Shown: positions 8,788-15,853 of the stretch, in pieces | Layout: each line of letters begins with the position of its first letter | How positions within the stretch are numbered: the first letter of the stretch is position 1 | NCBI GenBank assembly: GCA_021736645.1 | Contig: JAIPFM010000022.1 | Span: 1-38,645 of the forward strand | DNA from: Phycisphaerae bacterium | Lineage (GTDB): Bacteria; Planctomycetota; Phycisphaerae; Sedimentisphaerales; Anaerobacaceae | Length of the DNA: 38,645 bases | Reading direction: 5' to 3' | Position numbers and translations under genes: made by a program | The notes under the pieces: model-generated | Databases searched by the model: none | Told to the model about the DNA's origin: nothing | What the model saw: the letters and a program-made list of their open reading frames with translations, nothing else

Positions 8788-10152
8788 TTATACCTTACTC
8801 CTGGTCACGCGAATGTCCAGTTCGTCCATTTTTCTGTACAGGCTGGAGAGTCCCACACCCAGGGCTTTGGCTGCCTGTGTTTTATCATAATTGCTCTTCT
8901 TCAGCACGCGCAGAATATGCTGTTTTTCAAAGACCTTGAGCGTATTTTGAAGATTGTCGTCCGCCCCATCCACAGGGTCCGCGTAGGGAGACAGTAATCC
9001 CAGATTTTTGACGTCAATCAGGTCATCCTCCGTGAAAATAATGGATCGCTCAATCACATTTTCCAGTTCCCGAATATTGCCCTTCCATTCATGAGCCATG
9101 AGCATACGCATGCCCTCGTCGGTCACACCTTGACACTGTTTTCCCAGTTCGACATTGTATTTCTGAATGAAATGATCCACCAGCAGAGGGATGTCATCCA
9201 CGCGATCCCGCAGTGCAGGCATATGAATACCCACCACATTGAGTCGGTAGTACAAATCCTCCCGAAAATTACCATCCCGAATTTCCTTGAGCAGGTCTCG
9301 GTTGGTCGCAGCCACCAGACGCAAGTCCAAAGAAATGGGCTCTGTGGCACCCACAGGCGTGATCTGTCTCTGCTCCACGGCCCGCAGCAATTTGATCTGG
9401 CAATTGATGTTCATGTACCCGATTTCATCCAGAAACAGGGTGCCTCCTTTGGCACATTCAAACAGGCCCTTTTTGTCTTCAGACGCAGAGGTAAAGCTCC
9501 CCTTCTTGTGCCCGAACAACTCGCTCTCCAGAAGGGTCTCCGGAATGGCCCCGCAATTGACCGCCACAAATCTCTGGCCATCGGAATGGCCCAGGCTGTG
9601 AATGGCCCTGGCCACCAGTTCCTTGCCAGTACCGCTTTCACCCGTAATCAATACATTGCTTCGCGTCCGACTGACCTTCTGGACCATATCCTGCACCAGG
9701 CGGATGTTCTGCGACTCGCCAATCATCTGGGACAAATCAAACTGATCATTGAGTGCACGCTTCAATTCAAGGTTTTCCGCCTGAAGCTCGGCAAATCGGA
9801 GATGCTGTTTGATTTTCACGAGGATGTCATCAAAAATCACGGGCTTGACCACATAATCACAGGCCCCCAACTTGATCGCTTCCACAGCCCGTTCCACGGT
9901 ACCAAACGCGGTGACCATAATCACACGGGCCGCGGGATGCGTGGCCATAATATGCTTGAGTACCTTGATTCCATCAGCCCCGGGCATCTGGATATCCAGT
10001 ATCACCACGCCGAACGCGGTGGCACGGATCGCTTCAATGGCACTCAGCCCATTGTCCACGGTGGTGACATCCAATGATTCATCCCTGAGAAACCTGGCCA
10101 AGGTCTCACGAAAGGTCATTTCATCGTCTGCCAGTAATATCTTTTCAGTCAT
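8788..10152 (-). CDS. NtrC-family sigma-54-dependent response regulator with variant GAFTGA loop (GSFTSA)
   Basis: A 454-residue transcription activator. The receiver domain spans 1-120 with phosphoacceptor Asp53 and the switch residues Thr81 and Lys103. The AAA+ domain follows, with Walker A GESGTGKE (171-178), Walker B LFLDEIG (239-245) and an arginine-rich sensor region. A Fis-type helix-turn-helix ends the protein (about 410-450, TQAAKALGVGLSSLYRKM). The sigma-54 contact loop reads GSFTSA (218-223) instead of GAFTGA; the key Phe and Thr remain. It sits 66 bases after its probable kinase and 9 bases before ahbB. Two sigma-54 promoters in this window precede cytochrome genes and are likely targets. 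Confidence 0.95.
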   Translation of the reverse strand: MTEKILLADDEMTFRETLARFLRDESLDVTTVDNGLSAIEAIRATAFGVVILDIQMPGADGIKVLKHIMATHPAARVIMVTAFGTVERAVEAIKLGACDYVVKPVIFDDILVKIKQHLRFAELQAENLELKRALNDQFDLSQMIGESQNIRLVQDMVQKVSRTRSNVLITGESGTGKELVARAIHSLGHSDGQRFVAVNCGAIPETLLESELFGHKKGSFTSASEDKKGLFECAKGGTLFLDEIGYMNINCQIKLLRAVEQRQITPVGATEPISLDLRLVAATNRDLLKEIRDGNFREDLYYRLNVVGIHMPALRDRVDDIPLLVDHFIQKYNVELGKQCQGVTDEGMRMLMAHEWKGNIRELENVIERSIIFTEDDLIDVKNLGLLSPYADPVDGADDNLQNTLKVFEKQHILRVLKKSNYDKTQAAKALGVGLSSLYRKMDELDIRVTRSKV

Positions 10153-10218
10153 GGATTACCTACTCTTCAGGGTCATGTTGGTGATTGTGTTTTTGAAATG
10201 CCCCATGCCATGATGCGG

Positions 10219-12024
10219 TCATGTCGCAACTTTTTTTTCCGGCTTAAACATATTGGCCTTGGGACGAACCGGCACCTGCAGCAGGACGCTTGTCCCCTTG
10301 TCCGGTTCTGACTCAATGCTGATGGATCCATCCAGTTCCGTGATCAGATTATGGCTGATAAACAGGCCCAATCCCGTGCCCTTGCCAATTTCCTTGGTGG
10401 TAAAAAAGGATTCGAAGGCACGCCTGGCCACCTGTTGATCCATACCAATGCCCGTATCACGAACCCGGACACGGACCACATCTCCCAGGCAGTCTCGTGT
10501 AATCTCGAGCGTATTCGGTGATTCATCCGTCTTCGCGTTCATCGCATCCACGGCATTGATAAACACATTCAGCAGGATTTGTTCAAAACTCTGCGGATTC
10601 AGCCACACCGTGGGCAGCGTACCATTGATTTGATTCTTTATCTCGATGGATTGCATGCGATTGTCGAATTTGATGAGGGTCAGTGTGTTGTTGATTAACT
10701 GATCGATATCCGACCATCGATACTCAGATGTGGCAGGACGCGAAAACGTCAGCATGCGTTTGAGAATCTCAGAAATACGATTCACCTGCTTCAGCACCAC
10801 ATGCAACTGCTGCACTTCATCTTCAGTCTGAATCTTCTTGGTCAGATACTGAACCACGGACGACAGACTGGCCAGAGGATTGCCTATTTCATGGGCAATA
10901 CCCGACGCCATCTGCCCGATCGCCACCATCTTTTCTCGCTGGGCCATTTGGACGCGCGTCATTTTGAGCATCTCATTAATCGAAGTGACCTGCTCGGACT
11001 GGTTCATCAGTTCTTCTTCAAGATTCTTGTGGTCTGTCACATCCGTACCCACAATCACATACCCCAATGACCGGCCGTCCACGTCCTTCACAGGGCATCC
11101 TTTGGCTTCGATACGCCGAGCATCGGGCCCCGGTGTATCAAAGGCACCCACATTCTGTTGAGAAGGACTGATTTCCTCGCTTAGCCCCCTTTGTACATAC
11201 TCTTTCAGAACCCCGGGGAACATGTCCAGCACCAGCGCAGCGTCATTAGAGTGGCCCGTGGTCCAGGTCATGGCTGCAGGATTGCACATGGCAATGTGTC
11301 CCTGCGGATCTACAAAAATCAGGCCTTCATTCATGGCATGGATCACGGCCTTGAGCACATCATGGTTTCGCGCGGCCTCACGTTCCGTGGCCGTCATCCT
11401 GACCAGGATGACGCGGGTCAGATATTGGGCCAAAACCACGGTGCAGGAAAATGCCACAAAGCCACCCAGCACATAGACTGGCACGTGCCAGAGATTCCCG
11501 GATTGAGACAGGTTGAGATCCTGAAAACCAGGCCAAGGCCTCTCAGAAACCTGATTCAAGGCCAGAATACCATAAAGGACAATGGTGGAGCCCCCCACTG
11601 CAAAGGCCATATAAAGGGGCAGGATAATGGCGGCAATAATCACATGAAACACGTAAAAAAGAACAAATGGATTGGCCACCCCTCCGGACAGATAGAGCAG
11701 ACTCGTTAAAATCAAAAGATCCAACTCAACCTGGATCAAGGCAAACACAAGCCCTCTGGTCCCGTGAAAGTAATGGCTGCCCCTCCTGGCCGTGGCATAG
11801 TACGCGGCATTACAGAGCCCCAGCACCAAACCACAGGCCAAAACAGGACCTGCACTCTGAATCACGGGAAACACATCATGTACCACCCAGCTCGCAATCA
11901 GGATGCCGGCCACCGCGATCCATCTCAGATCAATAAGCCACATGAACTGGTCGCCAGAGATCTGGCAGGTCTGCTCCTGCAAGGATCCCATGATTCCTGT
12001 TTTCTGATGCCTCAGATTGACCAC
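10219..12024 (-). CDS. PAS-containing sensor histidine kinase with RegB-like membrane domain
   Basis: A 601-residue kinase. Residues about 28-210 form six membrane segments with Gly-Gly-Val-Ala-Asn-Pro-Phe at 114-120, an exact GGxxNPF heptapeptide as in the quinone-sensing kinase RegB. The membrane domain is clearly paralogous to that of the kinase at 1812-3236 (shared WLI(N/D)LRWIAV and (F/L)SGGVxNP). A PAS domain lies at about 225-330 and a coiled linker at 335-365. The kinase core has His378 in IAHEIGNPL, an N box FINAVDAM, DTGIGM and GTGLGLFISH. The GTG start at 12024 has only a weak GGAA upstream; ATG at 11991 is an alternative. It is the first gene of the operon and the likely partner of the NtrC-type regulator. 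Confidence 0.93.
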   Translation of the reverse strand: MVNLRHQKTGIMGSLQEQTCQISGDQFMWLIDLRWIAVAGILIASWVVHDVFPVIQSAGPVLACGLVLGLCNAAYYATARRGSHYFHGTRGLVFALIQVELDLLILTSLLYLSGGVANPFVLFYVFHVIIAAIILPLYMAFAVGGSTIVLYGILALNQVSERPWPGFQDLNLSQSGNLWHVPVYVLGGFVAFSCTVVLAQYLTRVILVRMTATEREAARNHDVLKAVIHAMNEGLIFVDPQGHIAMCNPAAMTWTTGHSNDAALVLDMFPGVLKEYVQRGLSEEISPSQQNVGAFDTPGPDARRIEAKGCPVKDVDGRSLGYVIVGTDVTDHKNLEEELMNQSEQVTSINEMLKMTRVQMAQREKMVAIGQMASGIAHEIGNPLASLSSVVQYLTKKIQTEDEVQQLHVVLKQVNRISEILKRMLTFSRPATSEYRWSDIDQLINNTLTLIKFDNRMQSIEIKNQINGTLPTVWLNPQSFEQILLNVFINAVDAMNAKTDESPNTLEITRDCLGDVVRVRVRDTGIGMDQQVARRAFESFFTTKEIGKGTGLGLFISHNLITELDGSISIESEPDKGTSVLLQVPVRPKANMFKPEKKVAT

Positions 12025-12123
12025 AATTCGATTCCAGACACATACATGAACACCAGGTCGTTACACACCCGAACAACCCAAACACCAAGCCCCTTCTGAA
12101 CGCCATAAGGGCAGTAAACACAT

Positions 12124-12152
12124 ATTGTATAACGCATCAAGAAGAAATGCAA
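12124..12152 (-). promoter_or_regulatory. Sigma-70-type promoter for the kinase/NtrC/heme operon
   Basis: On the minus strand TTGCAT (12152-12147) and TACAAT (12129-12124) are separated by exactly 17 bases. This predicts a start near 12117 and a leader of about 93 bases before the kinase. It is the best promoter match upstream of this seven-gene run. The -35 box lies in a 13-base element that recurs with one change upstream of the decaheme cytochrome gene. Confidence 0.6.
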
Positions 12153-12159
12153 GCTAATT

Positions 12160-12175
12160 TTCCCAATTCTGGGAA
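12160..12175. promoter_or_regulatory. Palindromic operator candidate TTCCCA-N4-TGGGAA
   Basis: A perfect 6-4-6 inverted repeat, TTCCCA ATTC TGGGAA, lies 7 bases upstream of the predicted -35 box of the kinase/heme operon. Its centre is about 50 bases upstream of the predicted start, a typical place for an activator or for a shared operator in a divergent region. The divergent neighbour encodes an Rrf2-type regulator. Which protein binds here is not known. Confidence 0.45.
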
Positions 12176-12245
12176 TTTGAAAACTTTAGGCATCACATCG
12201 CAGTCTCAAGTCTGGTATCCAGGACATTACTGGCCCTGCTTGTTA

Positions 12246-12274
12246 TTGTCGGATCTGTGACAGTATGGTATAGT
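12246..12274 (+). promoter_or_regulatory. Possible sigma-70 promoter for the Rrf2-type regulator, overlapped by an inverted repeat
   Basis: TTGTCG (12246-12251) and TATAGT (12269-12274) are 17 bases apart. An ATGGT-N6-ACCAT inverted repeat (12265-12280) covers the -10 box, a position suited to autorepression. The regulator start at 12311 follows with GGAG at 12299-12302. Confidence 0.4.
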
Positions 12275-12310
12275 CACCATGTAATCTTTCTTATTCACGG
12301 AGTGGCCCAA

Positions 12311-12766
12311 ATGAAGTTATCAAAAGGCGCTGGATATGCACTGCATGCACTGATGTATATGGTCAGACACATCACGCAGCTCCCACTGACTGTCAGTCAT
12401 GTTGCCAAGGCCGAGGGCATCCCTGCAGGTTACCTGTCCAGGCTATTCCAGACCCTGTCCAAGGCAGGGTTGATCAGGGCGCTCAAGGGGCGGCATCATG
12501 GGTATGTGTTCGCCAAGTCCCCAGAGAAAATCACATTGCTGGAAATCTTCGAAACCATTGAGGGACGCACACTGTTTGGCGAGTGCCTTCTCAAACACTG
12601 CAACTGCGGCGGCACCCCGAACAACTGCCGTATCTTCAAGCAATGGCAGGAATCCACTCAACAAATTACGGATCTTTTCTCGGAAATCACACTGACGTCA
12701 GCGGCCTGGACTCACCCTGAACACCGCTTTGAAGCACTGCCAGAGTCACCCCCATCAAAGCCATAA
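12311..12766 (+). CDS. Rrf2-family transcriptional regulator with four cysteines, probable Fe-S sensor
   Basis: A 151-residue protein starting at ATG 12311, chosen because the Rrf2 signature MKLSKGAGYALHAL begins there and GGAG lies 8 bases upstream. An in-frame extension to 12257 adds 18 residues unlike the family. The winged helix-turn-helix covers 1-70. The sensor region has Cys92, Cys97, Cys99 and Cys106, comparable to the three cysteines that hold the cluster in IscR and NsrR, so oxygen, nitric oxide or Fe-S status is a likely signal. It diverges from the kinase/heme operon and converges on the decaheme cytochrome gene, so either could be a target. IscR versus NsrR type cannot be settled by eye. 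Confidence 0.88.
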   Translation: MKLSKGAGYALHALMYMVRHITQLPLTVSHVAKAEGIPAGYLSRLFQTLSKAGLIRALKGRHHGYVFAKSPEKITLLEIFETIEGRTLFGECLLKHCNCGGTPNNCRIFKQWQESTQQITDLFSEITLTSAAWTHPEHRFEALPESPPSKP

Positions 12767-12799
12767 AATAAACCGCGTCCCCAAAGGCAAACCAAAAGA

Positions 12800-12835
12800 A
12801 CAAGGGCCCATGATCTCTCGATCATGGGCCCTTGT
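12800..12835. terminator. Shared terminator hairpin between convergent genes
   Basis: A perfect 16-base-pair stem with a TCTC loop (12800-12815 pairs with 12820-12835). On the minus strand it is followed by a T-rich run (TTCTTTTGG), so it should terminate the decaheme cytochrome transcript. It can also serve the Rrf2-type gene from the other side. Confidence 0.75.
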
Positions 12836-12871
12836 ATGTATGTTGCAGTTCTGACTGTCTTGAACCGTCGC

Positions 12872-14878
12872 CTACGGACGCGTCATGGCACTCACATCAC
12901 CACCCAGGTCTTCAATGCCGTCATACAGCACTTGAAGCACATACCTGCCATTGTGGGTAAAGGCACCCGGATCTTTCAGCACAAACTGAAGGTTGTATGC
13001 TGCCTCAAGCAAACGAGGCGTAAATGTATTGTACGTACCGCCGCTTGCCTTCATGAAGTACGGGTAACTGTCGGCATCGTAGGCAATGGGCTCACCCACC
13101 ACATTGGCCGCATAAGCTTCCATGGCAGACAACAGGGCCGCCACCATGGTATCCAGTTCACCGCCCAGCCCCTCTGTGGTATCACCGTCACCATCAAAGT
13201 CCGGGGTATTGGTTCTACGAATGGCAGACAGTTCCTCAATCTCCCTGTGACACTTGATACAGACCTGTACAGCCACATCGCCCATGTGTGCATCGTGGCA
13301 CTCTGTACAGCTTCTCAGACTGGACGTGTGCTTGAAAAAGCCCTTGTACTCCTTGCCTGCATATTCATAGGCACCGCCCGCCTCAGCCCCGTACCGCGTG
13401 GCAGCCGCAGCAAAGTAGTGAACATTGATAAAGCGTTGACCAGAGATCACCGTGTCAGCATCGAGACCGGCCACAGCAGCAGCCACGCTGGCACCTGACG
13501 CGCGACCCTGGTGGCAGGTCATGCAGATATTGCTGTCCGGCTCATCCGTATCAACCACCACAGCACCGCTGGGCAATACCACCTCGCCCACATCATACCG
13601 CGTGAACCCTGGCACAGAATCGTGACACGTTGAGCACTTGAATCCATTGGATGTGGGCTGAGACACTGTCACGCCTTCGGCCAAGAGGAAAGGCAGGCCG
13701 TCTGCAGAGTGACACTTGCTGCAACTGCTTGAGACGCGTCCCTCTGCATCCCAGTGACGGAAGGCCTCTTTTGATCCTGCAAAGTGGCCGGAATCATTGC
13801 GATTGAGGCCGATCACCCAGGCCGGGTCCAAATCTTCGATCGTGTCATAGAGCAACTGGATCAAATACTTGGGATTGTGGGCATAGGCACCGGCGTCCTT
13901 GACAGACACCTGATAATTGAAAGAGGCCTTCAGCAGACGGGCCGTGAAGCTCGCGTACGCGCCTTCGCCCTCATCCACCACACCATTGTCATTGGCATCT
14001 GCAAAGAAATAAGGATAACTGTGTGCATCGTAAACGATGGGGGCGCCCATAGCCCGGCCATAGGCCTGCATGGCACTGTAGAGGACTTCCTTGAGACCTT
14101 CGATTTCGTGGGCAATGCCTTCCTGCATATCACCATCACCATCATAGTCCACCAATGATCCCATGAAACGGATGTCTTCCAGGCCGAGCGTTTCAGTCAG
14201 CTCATGACAGGTGGCACATGCGTCCATCTTGATTTCGAGCGTATGAGGATCATGACAATCCACGCAGGTGGCCAGGCCTTCGACATGGGTCAGTCGGACA
14301 TCATACGACTTGCCCGCATACTGATAGCCGCCATGCACTTCGGCGCCCATCAGGGTGGCACCCGCAGCCATGTAGTGGATATTCTTGAATCTGAGCGCAC
14401 TGCTCACAGTATCGTCATCCGGCAGATTGGCATCGGCAATGGCGGTGGCCACTGACTCGCCTGATTCACGACCCTGGTGACATTCCATACAACGGCTGGA
14501 GGCGCCCAAACCGGCAATCTCAACACCTGACGGGAACACCACACTGTCCTTTTCTTCAGTCGCTGCATTGTGACATGCAATACATTCGACGGTTGAACCG
14601 ACAGGAGGTGCATTGTCCACAACGCCAGCTTCAGTGCCATCTGCGCCCAGGAAGTCGATGTAACCGCCAGTGCTGTGACATTTGGCACACCCCACGGGAA
14701 CCGTACCTTCCCAGTGATTGAAGGCTTCGGCAGCCACATCGGCATGACCAGAGGAGGCCCATTGGGCTTCATTGGGAATCTGAATCATCAATGCACTGGT
14801 CAGTTGAATCCCAGCCACAGACATCAGTGCTGTGCCAAGGACAATCATGGCGCCTAATTGAATTCTATTCGTACTCAT
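12872..14878 (-). CDS. Secreted decaheme cytochrome c built from two tandem pentaheme units
   Basis: The start ATG 14878 is chosen because it begins a signal peptide and has AGGAG about 12 bases upstream; the frame extends to 14941 without either. The 668-residue product has ten CXXCH motifs, five in residues 40-362 and five in 363-668. Both halves open with Ser-Gly-His, a His-Trp pair and a first heme, continue with matching CMECHQG/CMTCHQG and CVDCHDPH/CTECHDAH sites, and end with Tyr-Pro-Tyr-Phe and His-Asn segments. Each half has an aspartate-rich loop, DYDGDGD or DFDGDGD, of the calcium-binding type. A sigma-54 promoter lies upstream and a strong hairpin downstream. Role: periplasmic or extracellular electron transfer; the partner is unknown. 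Confidence 0.93.
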   Translation of the reverse strand: MSTNRIQLGAMIVLGTALMSVAGIQLTSALMIQIPNEAQWASSGHADVAAEAFNHWEGTVPVGCAKCHSTGGYIDFLGADGTEAGVVDNAPPVGSTVECIACHNAATEEKDSVVFPSGVEIAGLGASSRCMECHQGRESGESVATAIADANLPDDDTVSSALRFKNIHYMAAGATLMGAEVHGGYQYAGKSYDVRLTHVEGLATCVDCHDPHTLEIKMDACATCHELTETLGLEDIRFMGSLVDYDGDGDMQEGIAHEIEGLKEVLYSAMQAYGRAMGAPIVYDAHSYPYFFADANDNGVVDEGEGAYASFTARLLKASFNYQVSVKDAGAYAHNPKYLIQLLYDTIEDLDPAWVIGLNRNDSGHFAGSKEAFRHWDAEGRVSSSCSKCHSADGLPFLLAEGVTVSQPTSNGFKCSTCHDSVPGFTRYDVGEVVLPSGAVVVDTDEPDSNICMTCHQGRASGASVAAAVAGLDADTVISGQRFINVHYFAAAATRYGAEAGGAYEYAGKEYKGFFKHTSSLRSCTECHDAHMGDVAVQVCIKCHREIEELSAIRRTNTPDFDGDGDTTEGLGGELDTMVAALLSAMEAYAANVVGEPIAYDADSYPYFMKASGGTYNTFTPRLLEAAYNLQFVLKDPGAFTHNGRYVLQVLYDGIEDLGGDVSAMTRP

Positions 14879-15270
14879 ACGACAATTCAACTCCTGTGTT
14901 GACTTGTGCGACTCATTTGAGAGCCTCAATCGGTCACCCACTCCAAACTGTTTCTGTCACCATTCATGGCGGTTCAGCATTCTGACTGCTCAACACACCA
15001 AACAATTGTCTATACCTAACTGGACTATAAGAGCAATCGTCGTGCCAGCCTTATGATTCTCGCTCACACGGCACCCGAAACAACGCTTTAAGTCATTGTA
15101 TAAATGCAAGTTAACAAAATAGAAACCCGCCGCCATCCTTGCCTGTAACCGCAAAGCGATTTGTCAATATTGAGAAAAAAAAGGGGAAACCACTCTTGGC
15201 TATAAGAATTATTGTAGAGATAATGACACAGAAAAACAAGAGGAAAATTCAAAAATCTGACTATAGGATG
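14879..15270. other. Regulatory intergenic region upstream of the decaheme cytochrome
   Basis: This 392-base gap holds no convincing protein gene. It contains a sigma-54 promoter (15032-15047, minus), a predicted leader of about 140 bases, a 13-base element (15102-15114) nearly identical to one at the promoter of the kinase operon, and ATATTGACAA on the minus strand (15170-15161), a 10-mer also found upstream of the hexaheme cytochrome. No clear terminator for ahbA was found. Confidence 0.6.
15032..15047 (-). promoter_or_regulatory. Sigma-54 promoter of the decaheme cytochrome gene
   Basis: The minus strand reads TGGCAC-N5-TTGCT (15047 to 15032), matching the sigma-54 consensus at the -24 GG and -12 GC elements with correct spacing. 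The predicted start is near 15020, leaving about 140 bases of leader. The only sigma-54 activator visible in the window is encoded at 8788-10152. Confidence 0.8.
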
Positions 15271-15744
15271 TCAAGAATCAGGTTGATCCTTCGACACAGT
15301 AAACCGGGCATCCAGCTTGAAAAGCCTCTGAACCGGCACGTTCAGAACCTGGCCGTGCTCCAGATGAAGTGCCGCCCTGATCTCTTCCAAAATATCCAGA
15401 ATTCTCTGCTCGCGATAGGCAATCACTGTAAACCAGATATTGAACGTGTCTTTTCTTTGATAACAATGCGTCACTTCCGGGTACGCATTAATCACCTCAG
15501 CCGCCGCGTCAACGCGAGATTCACCCACACTCACAGCGGCCAGTGTACTGGCATACCCGAGTTTTCGGGAATCCAGACTGGCCCCCAGACGACGAATCAC
15601 ACCGGATTCCACCATGGCCACAACGCGCTGCCAGACCTCTGCTTCAGAGCGCCCCACCTTCTGGGCAATCACCTGATAAGGTCTTTCACTCAAAGGGAAT
15701 TCTTTTTGCAGGGCATCCAGTATCTGGCGATCAAACTTATCCAT
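15271..15744 (-). CDS. ahbA: Siroheme decarboxylase subunit, AhbA-type
   Basis: A 157-residue AsnC/Lrp-like protein: winged-helix region 1-55 ending Arg-Arg-Leu-Gly-Ala, then Leu-Asp-Ser-Arg-Lys-Leu-Gly-Tyr, Val-Thr-His-Cys-Tyr-Gln-Arg and Phe-Asn-Ile-Trp-Phe-Thr-Val-Ile-Ala, as in AhbA. Together with the AhbB-type product of 8275-8778 it should form the enzyme that turns siroheme into 12,18-didecarboxysiroheme. It is divergent from the cobA-hemD operon, sharing a 109-base region, and lies about 6.5 kb from ahbB. The resemblance to Lrp regulators is a family trait, so a simple DNA-binding role is unlikely. Confidence 0.87.
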   Translation of the reverse strand: MDKFDRQILDALQKEFPLSERPYQVIAQKVGRSEAEVWQRVVAMVESGVIRRLGASLDSRKLGYASTLAAVSVGESRVDAAAEVINAYPEVTHCYQRKDTFNIWFTVIAYREQRILDILEEIRAALHLEHGQVLNVPVQRLFKLDARFTVSKDQPDS

Positions 15745-15761
15745 GACAGCTTTCTTTTAAC

Positions 15762-15790
15762 TTGACTAATACAGCTCTGATGCGTAGATA
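15762..15790 (+). promoter_or_regulatory. Possible sigma-70 promoter for the cobA-hemD/hemL/hemC operon
   Basis: TTGACT (15762-15767) and TAGATA (15785-15790) with a 17-base spacer lie upstream of the ATG at 15854. The -10 box overlaps that of a candidate promoter on the other strand, so the two could not be occupied at once. The region is AT-rich and chance matches are possible. Confidence 0.4.
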
Positions 15791-15815
15791 TATTCAATTA
15801 TGCTTTTTTTGTAAA
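15787..15815 (-). promoter_or_regulatory. Possible sigma-70 promoter for ahbA
   Basis: On the minus strand TTTACA (15815-15810) and TATATC (15792-15787) are separated by 17 bases, upstream of the ahbA start at 15744. The -10 box overlaps the candidate plus-strand promoter of the cobA-hemD operon. Confidence 0.35.
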
Positions 15816-15853
15816 GCTCGTTTATTATTATTCATTATCTCAGCCAGGCAATC

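Noticed and set aside
15271..15744. Lrp/AsnC transcription regulator
   Set aside because: Winged-helix resemblance is a family trait of siroheme decarboxylases; the sequence pattern and the heme-gene context fit AhbA better.
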